This document shows, piece by piece, positions 27,535 through 40,837 of a stretch of 64,000 nt of DNA. Below the pieces are notes generated by a model. That model was not told where the DNA came from and did not search any database. It saw only the letters and a list, made by a program, of their open reading frames with translations. The stretch lies in NCBI RefSeq assembly GCF_001279695.1, contig NZ_LGDD01000047.1:57598-121597 (forward strand). Direction: 5' to 3'. The position numbers and the translations under genes are program-made. Position 1 is the first letter of the stretch. Each line of letters begins with the position of its first letter. This DNA comes from Streptomyces sp. WM6378. Its GTDB lineage: Bacteria > Actinomycetota > Actinomycetes > Streptomycetales > Streptomycetaceae.

Positions 27535-28470
27535 CGCAGCCGGCACGGACACTCCGAGGGGCGCCCAGGGATCCATTCTCCGGGCGCCCTTCGGCGTTCC
27601 CGGCCCCCGATCCGAGCCCCGTCCGGACGCCGAGAAGCCGCCGAGAAGCCGCCGAGAGCCCTCCGAGAGGCCCCTCGATACGTGCGTACGACGCCGAAGG
27701 AAGCGTGTGTACGAGTCCGGCGGAGCCCCCGGCGTTCGAATACCGGCTGGTCAGAGGCGGTTCTCCACAGATCTGGGGACTTTCCTCCGTCCACACCCTG
27801 GGGACTGTGAAGTTGTCCAGATTGCTTCCACAGGCACGGCGGCTGATACTCCATCACCCCAGGTCAACAGCCTGTGGATTTGTGGGCAGGCTCGTTCCAC
27901 AGCTTGTGGACGAATCCTCTGTCCACAGCCTGTGGGTTCAGTTGTCCACCGGCGGCCCACAGGTCTTGATCTGTTGTCCCCAGCTTCTCCACACCCCTGT
28001 CCACTGTTCGGCAACGAAACACCCGGGATCACCGGACCGAGTGAAAGCCGTCACACGATGGGGACGGGTTGGCCTGTGGGGAACCTGGGTAAAGCTGGGG
28101 ACAGCGTTGGGGAGAAGTACCCCTGTCCTGTGCATTGGATGTGCAGAACTTTCGGGCGTCCACAGAAACCCTGAGTTGTCCACCGGCTCCACCCACAGGG
28201 GCGGTGGACAAAAAAGCGGCCTTGACCTGCGCAAACGGGGTTATCCACGGTTTCCACAGGCCCTACTACTACTCCCACTCAGAGTTAGCTAGGAATCCGT
28301 TTCGAAGTGGGGCCTGTGCACAACTGGCCGCCGGAGCTTCTGGCGCCGCTCGACGCGACTTGACCCCGACTCGCACCGACTGTCAGCGGCGTACGTCAGA
28401 CTGGTCCCCGGCGATACAGCCGACGACGAAAGCCAGCAGGGCGAGCCAGCAACAGCAGGAGGCGGTTCCG
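27535..28470. other. oriC: Chromosomal replication origin oriC
   Basis: The dnaA-dnaN spacer holds many DnaA boxes of TTGTCCACA type in both orientations. 8/9 matches on plus: 27761, 27813, 27919, 27942, 27974, 27985, 28176. 8/9 on minus: 27905, 28203, 28315. Weaker: 27787, 27997, 28075, 28156, 28241. I found no perfect TTGTCCACA here. The only A-rich run is near 28208-28215; there is no long AT-rich stretch, as is known for Streptomyces origins. Unwinding position cannot be read from sequence alone. Confidence 0.95.
27557..27591 (+). terminator. Terminator after dnaA
   Basis: Stem AGGGGCGCCC / GGGCGCCCTT with one G-T pair and a 15-nt loop, 22 bp after the dnaA stop, at the edge of oriC. Confidence 0.75.
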
Positions 28471-29601
28471 GTGAAGATCCGGGTGGAGCGCGATGTACTC
28501 GCGGAGGCGGTGGCCTGGGTGGCCCGCAGCCTCCCGGCCCGTCCGCCCGCGCCCGTACTCGCGGGCCTTCTTCTGAAGGCGGAGGACGGCGCGCTCAGCT
28601 TCTCCAGCTTCGACTACGAGGTCTCGGCGCGGGTCTCGGTCGACGCCGAGGTCGACGAGGACGGCACGGTGCTCGTCTCCGGCCGCCTCCTCGCTGACAT
28701 CTGCCGCGCCCTGCCCAACCGGCCGGTGGAGATTTCCACAGACGGTGTACGGGCGACCGTGGTCTGCGGCTCCTCGCGATTCACACTCCACACCCTTCCT
28801 GTGGAGGAGTACCCGGCGCTGCCGCAGATGCCGACCGCCACGGGCACCGTTCCCGGTGAGGTCTTCGCCTCCGCCGCCGCCCAGGTCGCCATCGCGGCCG
28901 GCCGCGACGACACGCTGCCCGTCCTGACCGGTGTGCGCATCGAGATCGAGGGCGACACCGTCACCCTGGCCTCGACGGACCGCTACCGCTTCGCGGTCCG
29001 CGAGTTCCTGTGGAAGCCGGAGAACCCGGAGGCCTCCGCGGTCGCCCTGGTGCCCGCCAAGACGCTCCTGGACACCGCCAAGGCGCTCACGAGCGGCGAC
29101 ACGGTCACCCTGGCGCTGTCGGGCTCCGGTGCCGGTGAGGGCCTGATCGGTTTCGAGGGGGCCGGCCGTCGCACGACCACACGTCTTCTTGAGGGCGACC
29201 TGCCGAAGTACCGGACGCTTTTCCCCACCGAGTTCAACTCGGTCGCGGTGATCGAGACCGCTCCGTTCGTCGAGGCCGTCAAGCGCGTGTCCCTGGTGGC
29301 CGAGCGCAACACCCCGGTGCGGCTCAGCTTCGAGCAGGGCGTCCTCATCCTGGAGGCCGGTTCCAGCGACGACGCACAGGCTGTGGAAAGGGTCGACGCC
29401 AATCTGGAGGGCGACGACATCTCGATCGCCTTCAACCCGACCTTCCTGCTCGACGGCCTGAGCGCCATCGACTCGCCGGTCGCCCAGCTCGCGTTCACCA
29501 CCTCGACCAAGCCGGCGCTGCTCAGCGGCAAGCCCGCCCTGGACGCCGAGGCGGACGACGCGTACAAGTACCTGATCATGCCGGTGCGTCTTTCCGGCTG
29601 A
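28471..29601 (+). CDS. dnaN: DNA polymerase III beta sliding clamp
   Basis: 376 aa, three-domain clamp. The start VKIRVERDVLAEAVAWVAR, the mid segment TDRYRFAVREF and the C-terminal YKYLIMPVRLSG match the family. GTG start after AGCAGGAGG. It gives polymerase processivity and binds many replication and repair partners. Its upstream open reading runs through oriC and is not coding. Confidence 0.98.
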   Translation: MKIRVERDVLAEAVAWVARSLPARPPAPVLAGLLLKAEDGALSFSSFDYEVSARVSVDAEVDEDGTVLVSGRLLADICRALPNRPVEISTDGVRATVVCGSSRFTLHTLPVEEYPALPQMPTATGTVPGEVFASAAAQVAIAAGRDDTLPVLTGVRIEIEGDTVTLASTDRYRFAVREFLWKPENPEASAVALVPAKTLLDTAKALTSGDTVTLALSGSGAGEGLIGFEGAGRRTTTRLLEGDLPKYRTLFPTEFNSVAVIETAPFVEAVKRVSLVAERNTPVRLSFEQGVLILEAGSSDDAQAVERVDANLEGDDISIAFNPTFLLDGLSAIDSPVAQLAFTTSTKPALLSGKPALDAEADDAYKYLIMPVRLSG

Positions 29602-29610
29602 GTGGCTTGA

Positions 29611-29645
29611 AGACGTACGCCCCGGGCTCCCCGGGGCGTACGTCT
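29611..29645. terminator. Terminator between dnaN and gnd
   Basis: Perfect 15-bp stem AGACGTACGCCCCGG and complement around a 5-nt loop, 9 bp after the dnaN stop. Confidence 0.9.
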
Positions 29646-29733
29646 GAGCGGCTGACCCCGCAGGTGTGTACCAAGGCCCCGGCGTAGGCTCGGACGCGGG
29701 TACGAAAACGCCACAACGTCAAAGGATCATGTG

Positions 29734-30609
29734 ATGGAGCTCGGTCTCGTCGGCCTCGGCAAGATGGGCGGCAACATGCGCGAGCGCATCCGCCGCGCAG
29801 GCCACACCGTCATCGGTTACGACCGCAACCCGGACGTCGCCGATGTCCACAGCCTCAAGGAGCTTGTGGACAGTCTCAAGGGCCCGCGGGTCGTGTGGGT
29901 GATGGTCCCGGCGGGCGCCGCGACGCAGTCCACCGTGGATGAGCTCGCCGAGCTCCTGTCGCCCGGCGACATCGTCGTGGACGGCGGCAACTCCCGCTGG
30001 ACGGACGACGAGAAGCACGCCGTCGAGCTGGGCATCAAGGGCATCGGCTTCGTCGACTGCGGCGTATCCGGCGGCGTCTGGGGCCTTGAGAACGGCTACG
30101 CACTGATGTACGGCGGCGACGCCGAGAACATCGCGAAGGTCCAGCCGATCTTCGACGCGCTGAAGCCCGAGGGCGACTTCGGCGCGGTGCACGCGGGCAA
30201 GGTCGGCGCCGGCCACTTCTCGAAGATGGTCCACAACGGCATCGAGTACGCCATGATGCAGGCCTACGCCGAGGGCTGGGAGCTCCTGGAGAAGGTCAAC
30301 TCGGTCACCGATGTGCGCGAGGTCTTCCGCAGCTGGCAGGAGGGCACGGTCATCCGTTCCTGGCTGCTCGACCTGGCGGTCAACGCGCTCGACGACGACG
30401 AGCACCTCGACAAGCTCAAGGGCTTCGCGCAGGACTCCGGCGAGGGCCGGTGGACCGTGGAGGCCGCCATCGACAACGCCGTGCCGCTGCCCGCGATCAC
30501 CGCTTCGCTGTTCGCGCGCTTCGCGTCCCGGCAGGACGACTCCCCGCAGATGAAGATGATCGCCGCGCTGCGCAACCAGTTCGGCGGCCATGCGGTCGAG
30601 TCCAAGTAG
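29734..30609 (+). CDS. gnd: 6-phosphogluconate dehydrogenase, short (decarboxylating) type
   Basis: 291 aa. NAD(P)-binding GLVGLGKMGGNM and the signature FVDCGVSGGVWGLENG (active-site region with KMVHNGIEY) are present. It is the short GntZ/YqeC-type family, about 300 aa rather than 470. It makes ribulose-5-phosphate in the pentose phosphate route. The ATG was preferred to a GTG three bases earlier for better spacing from AAAGGA. Its place between dnaN and recF is conserved in actinomycetes. Confidence 0.92.
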   Translation: MELGLVGLGKMGGNMRERIRRAGHTVIGYDRNPDVADVHSLKELVDSLKGPRVVWVMVPAGAATQSTVDELAELLSPGDIVVDGGNSRWTDDEKHAVELGIKGIGFVDCGVSGGVWGLENGYALMYGGDAENIAKVQPIFDALKPEGDFGAVHAGKVGAGHFSKMVHNGIEYAMMQAYAEGWELLEKVNSVTDVREVFRSWQEGTVIRSWLLDLAVNALDDDEHLDKLKGFAQDSGEGRWTVEAAIDNAVPLPAITASLFARFASRQDDSPQMKMIAALRNQFGGHAVESK

Positions 30610-30651
30610 CTGTAAAGAGCAGTAGGTAAGCCGGGGGAGGTCGGCGACACC

Positions 30652-31773
30652 ATGCACGTCACGCATCTCTCGCTGGCCGACTTCCGCTCGTACGCCCGGG
30701 TCGAGGTTCCGCTCGACCCGGGCGTCACCGCTTTCGTGGGGGCGAACGGGCAGGGCAAGACCAACCTCGTCGAGGCCGTGGGCTATCTCGCCTCGCTCGG
30801 CAGCCACCGCGTCTCCTCGGACGCGCCGCTGGTGCGCATGGGCGCCGAGCGCGCCGTGATCCGCGCGGCCGTCACCCAGGGCGAGCGCTCCCAGCTGATC
30901 GAGCTCGAACTGAACCCGGGCCGCGCCAACCGGGCCCGCATCAACAGGTCCTCGCAGGTCAGACCCCGCGATGTGCTGGGGATCGTACGGACCGTGCTGT
31001 TCGCGCCGGAGGATCTGGCGCTGGTCAAGGGCGACCCGGGCGAGCGGCGCCGCTTCCTCGACGAGCTGATCACCGCGCGCTCGCCGCGGATGGCGGCCGT
31101 ACGGTCCGACTACGACCGGGTGCTCAAGCAGCGCAACACCCTCCTGAAGTCCGCCGCGATGGCCCGCAGGCACGGCGGCCGTGGCATGGACCTGTCCACC
31201 CTCGACGTGTGGGACCAGCACCTGGCCCAGGCCGGCGCCGAGCTCCTCGCCCAGCGCCTCGATCTGATCGCCGCGCTCCAGCCCCTCGCGGACAAGGCGT
31301 ACGAGCAACTCGCCCCGGGCGGCGGCCCGTTGACGCTGGAGTACAAGCCGTCGGCGCCCGGCCCAGGACACACCCGCGAGGAGCTGTACGGCCAGCTCAT
31401 CGCGGCCTTCGCGGACGTCCGCAAGCAGGAGATCGAGCGCGGTGTGACGCTGGCCGGGCCGCACCGCGACGACCTGGTGCTGCGCCTCGGCGAGCTGCCG
31501 GCGAAGGGGTACGCGAGCCACGGCGAGTCCTGGTCGTACGCGCTGGCGCTGCGGCTCGCCTCGTACGACCTGCTGCGGGCCGAGGGCAACGAGCCGGTGC
31601 TCGTGCTTGACGACGTGTTCGCGGAGCTGGACGCCAAGCGCCGCGAGCGGCTCGCGGAACTGGTGGCTCCGGGCGAGCAGGTCCTGGTGACGGCCGCGGT
31701 GGACGACGACGTTCCGGGGATCCTCGCGGGCGTCCGGTACGAGGTCGCGGCGGGCGAGGTGAGGCGGGTATGA
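30652..31773 (+). CDS. recF: DNA replication and repair protein RecF
   Basis: 373 aa SMC-like ATPase for recombinational gap repair. Walker A GANGQGKT at 30-37, the ABC signature-like and Walker [13 protein letters not shown] near the C-terminus. ATG behind GGGGGAGG. Its last four bases overlap the next start (ATGA). Confidence 0.97.
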   Translation: MHVTHLSLADFRSYARVEVPLDPGVTAFVGANGQGKTNLVEAVGYLASLGSHRVSSDAPLVRMGAERAVIRAAVTQGERSQLIELELNPGRANRARINRSSQVRPRDVLGIVRTVLFAPEDLALVKGDPGERRRFLDELITARSPRMAAVRSDYDRVLKQRNTLLKSAAMARRHGGRGMDLSTLDVWDQHLAQAGAELLAQRLDLIAALQPLADKAYEQLAPGGGPLTLEYKPSAPGPGHTREELYGQLIAAFADVRKQEIERGVTLAGPHRDDLVLRLGELPAKGYASHGESWSYALALRLASYDLLRAEGNEPVLVLDDVFAELDAKRRERLAELVAPGEQVLVTAAVDDDVPGILAGVRYEVAAGEVRRV

Positions 31774-32312
31774 GCGAGGAATCCGGACCGGCCGAGCAGC
31801 CGAAGGTGCCCGAGGCCTCCGGCATCGACCTGGCGCGGGTCGCGCTGCGCGCGGCCAAGGAGCAGGCCAAGGCGCGGGGCGAGGCCGCGCAGCAGAGGAA
31901 ACAGGCCCGACGGGGCGGCGGGCTGCGCTCCGGCGCCCGCGCGGACGGGCGCGACCCGATGCCGCTCGGCTCCGCGATCAACCGGCTGATCAGGGAGAGC
32001 GGCTGGGAGACGCCGACGGCGGTGGCCGGGGTCCTCGGCCGCTGGCCGGAGATCGTCGGCGAGGAGCTCGCCAACCACACGACGCCCGGCCCGCACGACG
32101 CAGAGGAGGGCATCCTCGTCGTGCGGTGCGACTCGACGTCCTGGGCGACTCAGCTGCGGCTGCTCGCGCCCCAGCTGGTGGCACGCATCAACACGGACCT
32201 GGGCCACGGCACGGTCCGGCTGATCAAGGTGTACGGCCCGAGCGGTCCGCCACAGCGCTACGGCAGGCTGCGGGCGCCCGGGAGCACCGGGCCCGGCGAC
32301 ACCTACGGGTGA
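31770..32312 (+). CDS. DUF721 protein, DciA-like
   Basis: 180 aa. A charged Ala/Lys/Glu-rich N-terminal third (about 1-55) precedes the DUF721 core ([28 protein letters not shown]), ending with [17 protein letters not shown]721 includes DciA, the ancestral helicase operator found where DnaC-type loaders are missing. That family link is established; the role here is inferred. It is coupled to recF by a 4-bp overlap and lies before gyrB. Confidence 0.9.
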   Translation: MSEESGPAEQPKVPEASGIDLARVALRAAKEQAKARGEAAQQRKQARRGGGLRSGARADGRDPMPLGSAINRLIRESGWETPTAVAGVLGRWPEIVGEELANHTTPGPHDAEEGILVVRCDSTSWATQLRLLAPQLVARINTDLGHGTVRLIKVYGPSGPPQRYGRLRAPGSTGPGDTYG

Positions 32313-34863
<2,551 letters not shown>

Positions 34864-34907
34864 GGTCGGTCCTCGCTGACCGCTTCGAAAGGACTTGAGA
34901 ACCAGCA

Positions 34908-37505
<2,598 letters not shown>

Positions 37506-37508
37506 AGC

Positions 37509-38141
37509 GTGAGTGGAGCCACGGGCGCCGGAGCGGCCGCTTCCGGAGCGAACGGTGCCCGTGGCTCTGCCGCGGACTCCCAGGGGGTAACGGTGACGGA
37601 CACCCGGGGGCCTCAGGGCCGCGCGGAGTACGAGAGCGGGGCGCTGCCCGGCGAGCGCGGGAAGCCGGCCGGCGGCCAGCAGCCCTATCACCCGCCGCAG
37701 GCCTACCCCGCGCCGCAGCGCGGCGCCGAGGGCGTGCGTCGGCCGCGCACCGGGGCACGTACGGCGCCCCGTACGCGCAAGGCACGGCTGCGGGTGTCCA
37801 AGGCCGACCCCTGGTCGGTGATGAAGGTCAGCTTCCTGCTGTCCATCGCGCTCGGCATCTGCACGGTGATCGCGGCCGCGGTGCTGTGGATGGTCATGGA
37901 CGCCATGGGCGTGTTCTCCACGGTCGGCGGCACGATCAGCGAGGCCACCGGCTCGAACGAGTCCAACGGCTTCGACCTCCAGTCCTTCCTGTCGCTGCCG
38001 CGGGTGCTGCTCTTCACCTCGGTCATCGCGGTGATCGACGTGGTGCTCGCCACGGCGCTGGCGACGCTGGGAGCGTTCATCTACAACCTCTCGGCGGGCT
38101 TCGTGGGCGGCATCGAGCTCACGCTGGCCGAGGACGAGTAG
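37509..38141 (+). CDS. DUF3566 membrane protein
   Basis: 210 aa. A Gly/Ala/Pro/Arg-rich cytoplasmic region (1-95) is followed by the DUF3566 domain with two membrane helices (SFLLSIALGICTVIAAAVLW and VLLFTSVIAVIDVVLATAL) and ends ELTLAEDE. The GTG lies 3 bp after the gyrA stop. It is the counterpart of mycobacterial Rv0007, always behind gyrA; function unknown, possibly envelope or division related. Confidence 0.88.
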   Translation: MSGATGAGAAASGANGARGSAADSQGVTVTDTRGPQGRAEYESGALPGERGKPAGGQQPYHPPQAYPAPQRGAEGVRRPRTGARTAPRTRKARLRVSKADPWSVMKVSFLLSIALGICTVIAAAVLWMVMDAMGVFSTVGGTISEATGSNESNGFDLQSFLSLPRVLLFTSVIAVIDVVLATALATLGAFIYNLSAGFVGGIELTLAEDE

Positions 38142-38171
38142 CCGCAGTTCACAGCCGCTCGGCTATCGATT

Positions 38172-38200
38172 TTGGGACTGGCCGTCCCGTGCGCTAATCT
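38172..38200 (+). promoter_or_regulatory. Probable tRNA-Ile promoter
   Basis: TTGGGA, 17 bp, TAATCT, about 39 bp before the tRNA; the identical -10 TAATCT occurs before tRNA-Leu. Confidence 0.6.
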
Positions 38201-38238
38201 TCAGAGGTCAGCGCGCGGGACATCCCGCAAAGCGCGGC

Positions 38239-38312
38239 GGGGCTATAGCTCAGTTGGTTAGAGCGCATCCCTGATAAGGATGAGGCCACAGGTTCAAATC
38301 CTGTTAGCCCCA
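38239..38312 (+). tRNA. tRNA-Ile (GAT)
   Basis: 74-nt cloverleaf: acceptor GGGGCTA / TAGCCCC, D-arm GCTCAG, anticodon GAT at 38273-38275 and T-loop GGTTCAAATCC. The 3' CCA is not encoded. It lies behind gyrA as in most actinomycetes. Confidence 0.98.
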
Positions 38313-38318
38313 CAGTGA

Positions 38319-38353
38319 CGAAGACCCCCGAGGCGAAAGCCCGGGGGTCTTCG
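38319..38353 (+). terminator. Terminator of tRNA-Ile
   Basis: 12-bp stem CGAAGACCCCCG and complement with an 11-nt loop containing GAAA, 6 bp after the tRNA. Confidence 0.85.
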
Positions 38354-38544
38354 GCGTTCGCGGGGGCGGGTGCGGTTGCTCAGGGGCCGGTGGTGGTCCC
38401 GGCTTCGGGCGCCTTGCGGACCGTACGGCAGTGGTGTGCGCCGGGGCCGGGCGGGCCGGGTGGTGCACGGGGAGGGCGCGGGCGCCCGGGGCCGGACAGC
38501 GGGGAATCCGAATCCGTGCGGCCCATGGCCCCCGGGACACCGAA

Positions 38545-38576
38545 GAGCCCGGCAACTCGGGGGAGTTGCCGGGCTC
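38545..38576 (-). terminator. Terminator of the small secreted protein gene
   Basis: Perfect 14-bp stem GAGCCCGGCAACTC and complement with a GGGG loop, 25 bp past the stop of the leftward gene. The ~190 bp between here and the tRNA terminator hold nothing I can identify. Confidence 0.88.
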
Positions 38577-38601
38577 GCAGCTCGGGCGGAGCGTGGTGGG
38601 A

Positions 38602-39030
38602 TCAGCGGGAAGGGCCCTCGGCCCCGGCCGAGTCGTCGGGGGCCTGCGCGGCGGTGTCGCCGCCGGACGCCGACGGGCTGTCGGGGGCTTCCACCCCGGT
38701 GTCGCCGCCGGGCGTCGACGGGTCGTAGGACGGGTCGTCGGACGAGTCGCGGTCGTCGGCGCGGTGGCGCGAAGAGGGCGAGGCGCCGTGGGCCTCGGCG
38801 CGGATGCGCTGCTTCATGGTGGGCGGCAGGGCGGATGCGGCGGGCACGGCCCAATGCACGGCCGGCGCAACGGGGATGTCCGGTTCGCTGCGGTTGTACG
38901 TCGCGCTGTGCTGGGGTACGGAAGCCGCGGGGGCGGCGGTGGCCTGGCCGGCCAGGCCGAGGGAGGCGAGGAGGGCGACGAGCGCCCCGATGAGTGCGGT
39001 CCACCAGGTCGTGAGCTTGCTGGTTGCCAT
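38602..39030 (-). CDS. Small secreted protein, Streptomyces-specific
   Basis: 142 aa. A clear signal peptide (MATSKLTTWWTAL, then a hydrophobic core, cleavage near GQATA/AP) is followed by a Ser/Asp/Pro/Gly-rich mature region with no cysteines and no cell-wall sorting motif. It resembles small exported proteins labelled DUF6344 in Streptomyces (from memory, not checked). ATG after GCGAGGAC. The frame is open further upstream, but that part antisense-overlaps the DLW-39 gene. Divergent from it; function unknown. Confidence 0.75.
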   Translation of the reverse strand: MATSKLTTWWTALIGALVALLASLGLAGQATAAPAASVPQHSATYNRSEPDIPVAPAVHWAVPAASALPPTMKQRIRAEAHGASPSSRHRADDRDSSDDPSYDPSTPGGDTGVEAPDSPSASGGDTAAQAPDDSAGAEGPSR

Positions 39031-39252
39031 GACGTCCTCGCTTCTTCCGTAAGCAGTGTGTGCTGATGGCTTGCCCGAATTGCGTTGTATCCGATGATGT
39101 GCGGGGGGCATGCGGGAGGCGAGGAGCGACGCACCGTATCGCCGGATCTTCCGATGAACTACACACGGATGGAGCATCACCGATTGATATCGATCGGTGT
39201 GTATAGTCGGGCGACAGAGGTCCCTTACGTCAAGGAAAGACGAGGTCGCGCG

Positions 39253-39387
39253 GTGAAGAAGCTTCTCCTGGTCGCACTGGCCGCCATCGGCGGGCTCCTC
39301 GTGTACCGCCAGATCCAGGCGGATCGCGCCGAGCAGGATCTGTGGACGGAGGCGACCGACTCCGTGCCCGCAGGTTCGGGTGTGTGA
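39253..39387 (+). CDS. DLW-39 family small protein
   Basis: 44 aa, shorter than typical ORF cut-offs. One N-terminal membrane helix (MKKLLLVALAAIGGLLVY) and the family-naming motif DLW (QADRAEQDLWTEATDS). GTG start after GACGAGG; a TATAGT at 39202 may be its -10. Family function is unknown; it is conserved near gyrA in Streptomyces. Confidence 0.88.
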   Translation: MKKLLLVALAAIGGLLVYRQIQADRAEQDLWTEATDSVPAGSGV

Positions 39388-39405
39388 GACCGAAAGACCC
39401 GGTTG

Positions 39406-39439
39406 CGAAGCCCCGGCCACTGAGGTGGCCGGGGCTTCG
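39406..39439 (+). terminator. Terminator after the DLW-39 gene
   Basis: Perfect 15-bp stem CGAAGCCCCGGCCAC and complement around a TGAG loop. Confidence 0.9.
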
Positions 39440-39509
39440 TGCTGTCCCGGGGGACACCCCGGGCGCTGTTGAGTTCACGTGAGCAAATAGTTGACTTGCG
39501 AGGGCAAAG

Positions 39510-40817
39510 GTGGGGCGGGGCGACGTGAGGACGAGGCACAGCAGGTCCCGGCGGACGGCACGGCGGATCGGGGCGGCGATCGCCGCGCTCGGCGTGCTCC
39601 TGGCGGCGCCGGGGCCCGGGCACGCGGCCGGGCAACCGCCTTCGTACCGGTTTCCCGATGGCGTGCAGGACGTGTCGGGAGGTGCCAAGAACACCGACGG
39701 GCCGGTCCTGAAGGCCGACACCGCCTATAGGTCGGTCATCAAGCCCGGTGGCAAGCTCTATTTCCAGCTGATTCTGGACGGCGAGAACGACGCCTACGCG
39801 TCGGCGGTCGCCCTGCCGGGGCCGGCGGGCGCGAAGCTCGCCTACGGCGACTCCATCAAGGTGTCGCTCCAGGACGCGCACGGCGAGGACTGCGATTCCC
39901 AGCGCCGTTCGATCGGCTCGGCGCAATACCCGCACCCCATCGCCGCGTACGCCTACCGCGCCCTGCGCAAGAGCCTGTCGACCTGTCAGGAGCCGGGCAC
40001 CTACTACATGGTGGTCGAGCGGGAGAGCGATGCGACCTCCACGCCCTCGGACTGGGGGCTCGACCTGAGCTACACGACCGAGCCCACCCGCAGCGGGGCC
40101 GGGCCGAGCACGGCGCCCTCCGGCTGGTCCTCCGCGTCACCGGCTCCGCAGGACGCAACCCCGCGCCGAGCCCATGGCGGCACCGGCTTCCACGATGCGA
40201 CCGCCCTGTCCCAAGGGCAGTGGAAGGACGCCATCCGGCCGGGCGAGACGCTCTTCTACCGGGTGCCGCTCGACTGGGGCCGGCAACTCTTCGCCAGTGG
40301 AGGTTTGGGCAGCGTGTCGGCCGCCAAGGACGGCTACATCGGCACCGCCCTCTCCCTCCAGCTCTACAACCCCGCGCGGGGCTTCGTCTCCGGGGCGTCG
40401 GCGCCGTACGACGGAAAGCAGAAGGAGGCCGCGCTCGACCCCCTCGCGCCGGTCGCGTACGAGAACCGCTACTCGACCACCGACGAGACCTCGGCGATGC
40501 GGGTCAGCGGCTCCTACTACCTGGCCGTCTCCCTCAGCCCCGAGGTGGGGCAGACCTTCGGGAACGCGCCGTACGACCTGACGCTGCGCCTGACCGTACG
40601 GGGCGAGGCGACGGCCGGTCCGGCCTATGCGGGCCGCGCGCCCGACTTCGGGGCGGGCGGTTCCTCTGCCGGCGACAGCACGATGAAACTTGTCGCCGCC
40701 CTCGGAATCGGCACGGGCACGGTGCTCGTGGCCGGGCTCGGGGTGTGGACGCTGGTCGCCCGCAGGCGCGCGGCCGCCCCCGGCCCGCAGGGCTTCGGAC
40801 CGCCCAGCGCCTGGTAG
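39510..40817 (+). CDS. Exported, C-terminally anchored protein of unknown function
   Basis: 435 aa. Signal peptide (ARRIGAAIAALGVLLAAPG, cleavage near GHA/AG), two similar-looking beta-rich extracytoplasmic segments separated by a Pro/Ser-rich linker near residue 200, then a membrane helix (VAALGIGTGTVLVAGLGVW) and a short basic tail. I recognise no catalytic motif. GTG after GAGGGCAAAG; a GTG at 39525 is an alternative. It ends only a few bases from the convergent kinase gene, and the pair may work together. Confidence 0.75.
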   Translation: MGRGDVRTRHSRSRRTARRIGAAIAALGVLLAAPGPGHAAGQPPSYRFPDGVQDVSGGAKNTDGPVLKADTAYRSVIKPGGKLYFQLILDGENDAYASAVALPGPAGAKLAYGDSIKVSLQDAHGEDCDSQRRSIGSAQYPHPIAAYAYRALRKSLSTCQEPGTYYMVVERESDATSTPSDWGLDLSYTTEPTRSGAGPSTAPSGWSSASPAPQDATPRRAHGGTGFHDATALSQGQWKDAIRPGETLFYRVPLDWGRQLFASGGLGSVSAAKDGYIGTALSLQLYNPARGFVSGASAPYDGKQKEAALDPLAPVAYENRYSTTDETSAMRVSGSYYLAVSLSPEVGQTFGNAPYDLTLRLTVRGEATAGPAYAGRAPDFGAGGSSAGDSTMKLVAALGIGTGTVLVAGLGVWTLVARRRAAAPGPQGFGPPSAW

Positions 40818-40837
40818 CCGGGACCCTCAGATCCGCG

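Noticed and set aside
28135..28470. Reading frame through oriC in phase with dnaN
   Set aside because: It is made of DnaA boxes and has no ribosome site; dnaN starts at the GTG behind GGAGG.
39473..39486. Parts resembling parS (GAGTTCACGTGAGC)
   Set aside because: At least four differences from the 14-mer; not counted as parS.
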